DNA from: Caldilineaceae bacterium SB0661_bin_32
Lineage (GTDB): Bacteria > Chloroflexota > Anaerolineae > Caldilineales > Caldilineaceae
Length of the DNA stretch: 64,000 bases
Direction: 5' to 3'
NCBI GenBank assembly: GCA_009841235.1
Contig: VXMH01000055.1
Location: forward strand, 62,001-126,000
The notes beneath the pieces were generated by a model. The model was given only the letters and a program-made list of their open reading frames with translations, did not search any database and was not told the origin of the DNA. The position numbers and the translations under genes were made by a program. Positions 63,890-64,000 of this stretch are shown piece after piece. Position 1 is the first letter of the stretch. Each line of letters starts with the position of its first letter.

Positions 63890-64000
63890 GGGGAAGAAAG
63901 CTCCGTTTGCGCTTGGAAGACGAAGGCCGGCTGATAGGGCTGCCGTCCGGTCCCGGAACAAGAGGTGACGCGACCCGCCTGCACGCGGGCAGCCGTCGCC

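Overview
The window is about 60% GC, densely coded, and looks like chromosomal DNA of a Chloroflexota bacterium, probably Anaerolineae/Caldilineales-like. This placement is an inference from gene content: a UPF0182 giant membrane protein, TrmI, PAC2, a RIO1 kinase, a LysK-type M20 peptidase, several phytanoyl-CoA dioxygenase/GH4/uronate genes, a T-box in front of serS, and lipoproteins with a Gram-positive-type lipobox. No phylogenetic search was possible. I count 48 protein genes (the first one cut by the window edge) and three tRNAs. I saw no rRNA, insertion sequence, prophage or CRISPR array, and no recognisable DNA-binding transcription regulator.

Layout. 1-3.5 kb: the end of an oligopeptide-type ABC permease, a membrane-anchored multihaem cytochrome, an OppF-type ATPase and a small membrane protein, in one tight operon. 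3.7-5.4 kb: a GH4 glycosidase and a NIPSNAP protein. 5.5-9.0 kb (minus): the triad of circularly permuted ATP-grasp, alpha-E and transglutaminase genes. 9.3-9.9 kb: a DUF899 thioredoxin-like protein. 10.1-13.2 kb: a promoter followed by an aldolase-family protein, mannonate dehydratase and a nucleoside hydrolase. 13.2-18.5 kb: a five-gene run of CHAD, HD phosphohydrolase, LTA-synthase-like transferase, YceI lipoprotein and a PPK1-like protein that lacks both catalytic domains. This run is the most unusual part of the window. It is followed by a small palindromic repeat, then a complete serine T-box leader, serS, tRNA-Ser(TGA), tRNA-Ser(GCT), tRNA-Arg(GCG) and a terminator (18.5-20.7 kb).

20.8-32.8 kb holds a penicillin-acylase-family amidase, a minus-strand group (UPF0182, DinB/ClbS-like, SDR-type epimerase), a nucleotidyltransferase-like protein, a PHP protein with TrmI, and an orphan lipoprotein. 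33-40.4 kb: a SIS-domain isomerase, an acyl-CoA dehydrogenase, an EF-G2-like GTPase, an AT-richer DUF4268/PD-(D/E)XK-like gene, and a processive GT2. 40.5-48 kb is a housekeeping run: a small protein, polA, argS, serA and an SH3b lipoprotein. 48-52.7 kb (minus): LysK-like peptidase, PAC2, methyltransferase, PyrK-like Fe-S protein and a small membrane protein. 52.9-57 kb: a DUF58/TgpA pair. 57-64 kb: RIO1 kinase, an SDR-cupin-VOC operon, phytanoyl-CoA dioxygenase, an orphan sugar-binding lipoprotein and a homocysteine methyltransferase-like protein.

Links between genes. Serine supply and use are well represented (serA, T-box-controlled serS, two tRNA-Ser genes, one of which matches the T-box specifier). 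A short uronate route (mannonate dehydratase plus aldolase) is plausible. The CHAD to PPK-like run suggests a polyphosphate or envelope function that may be undescribed.
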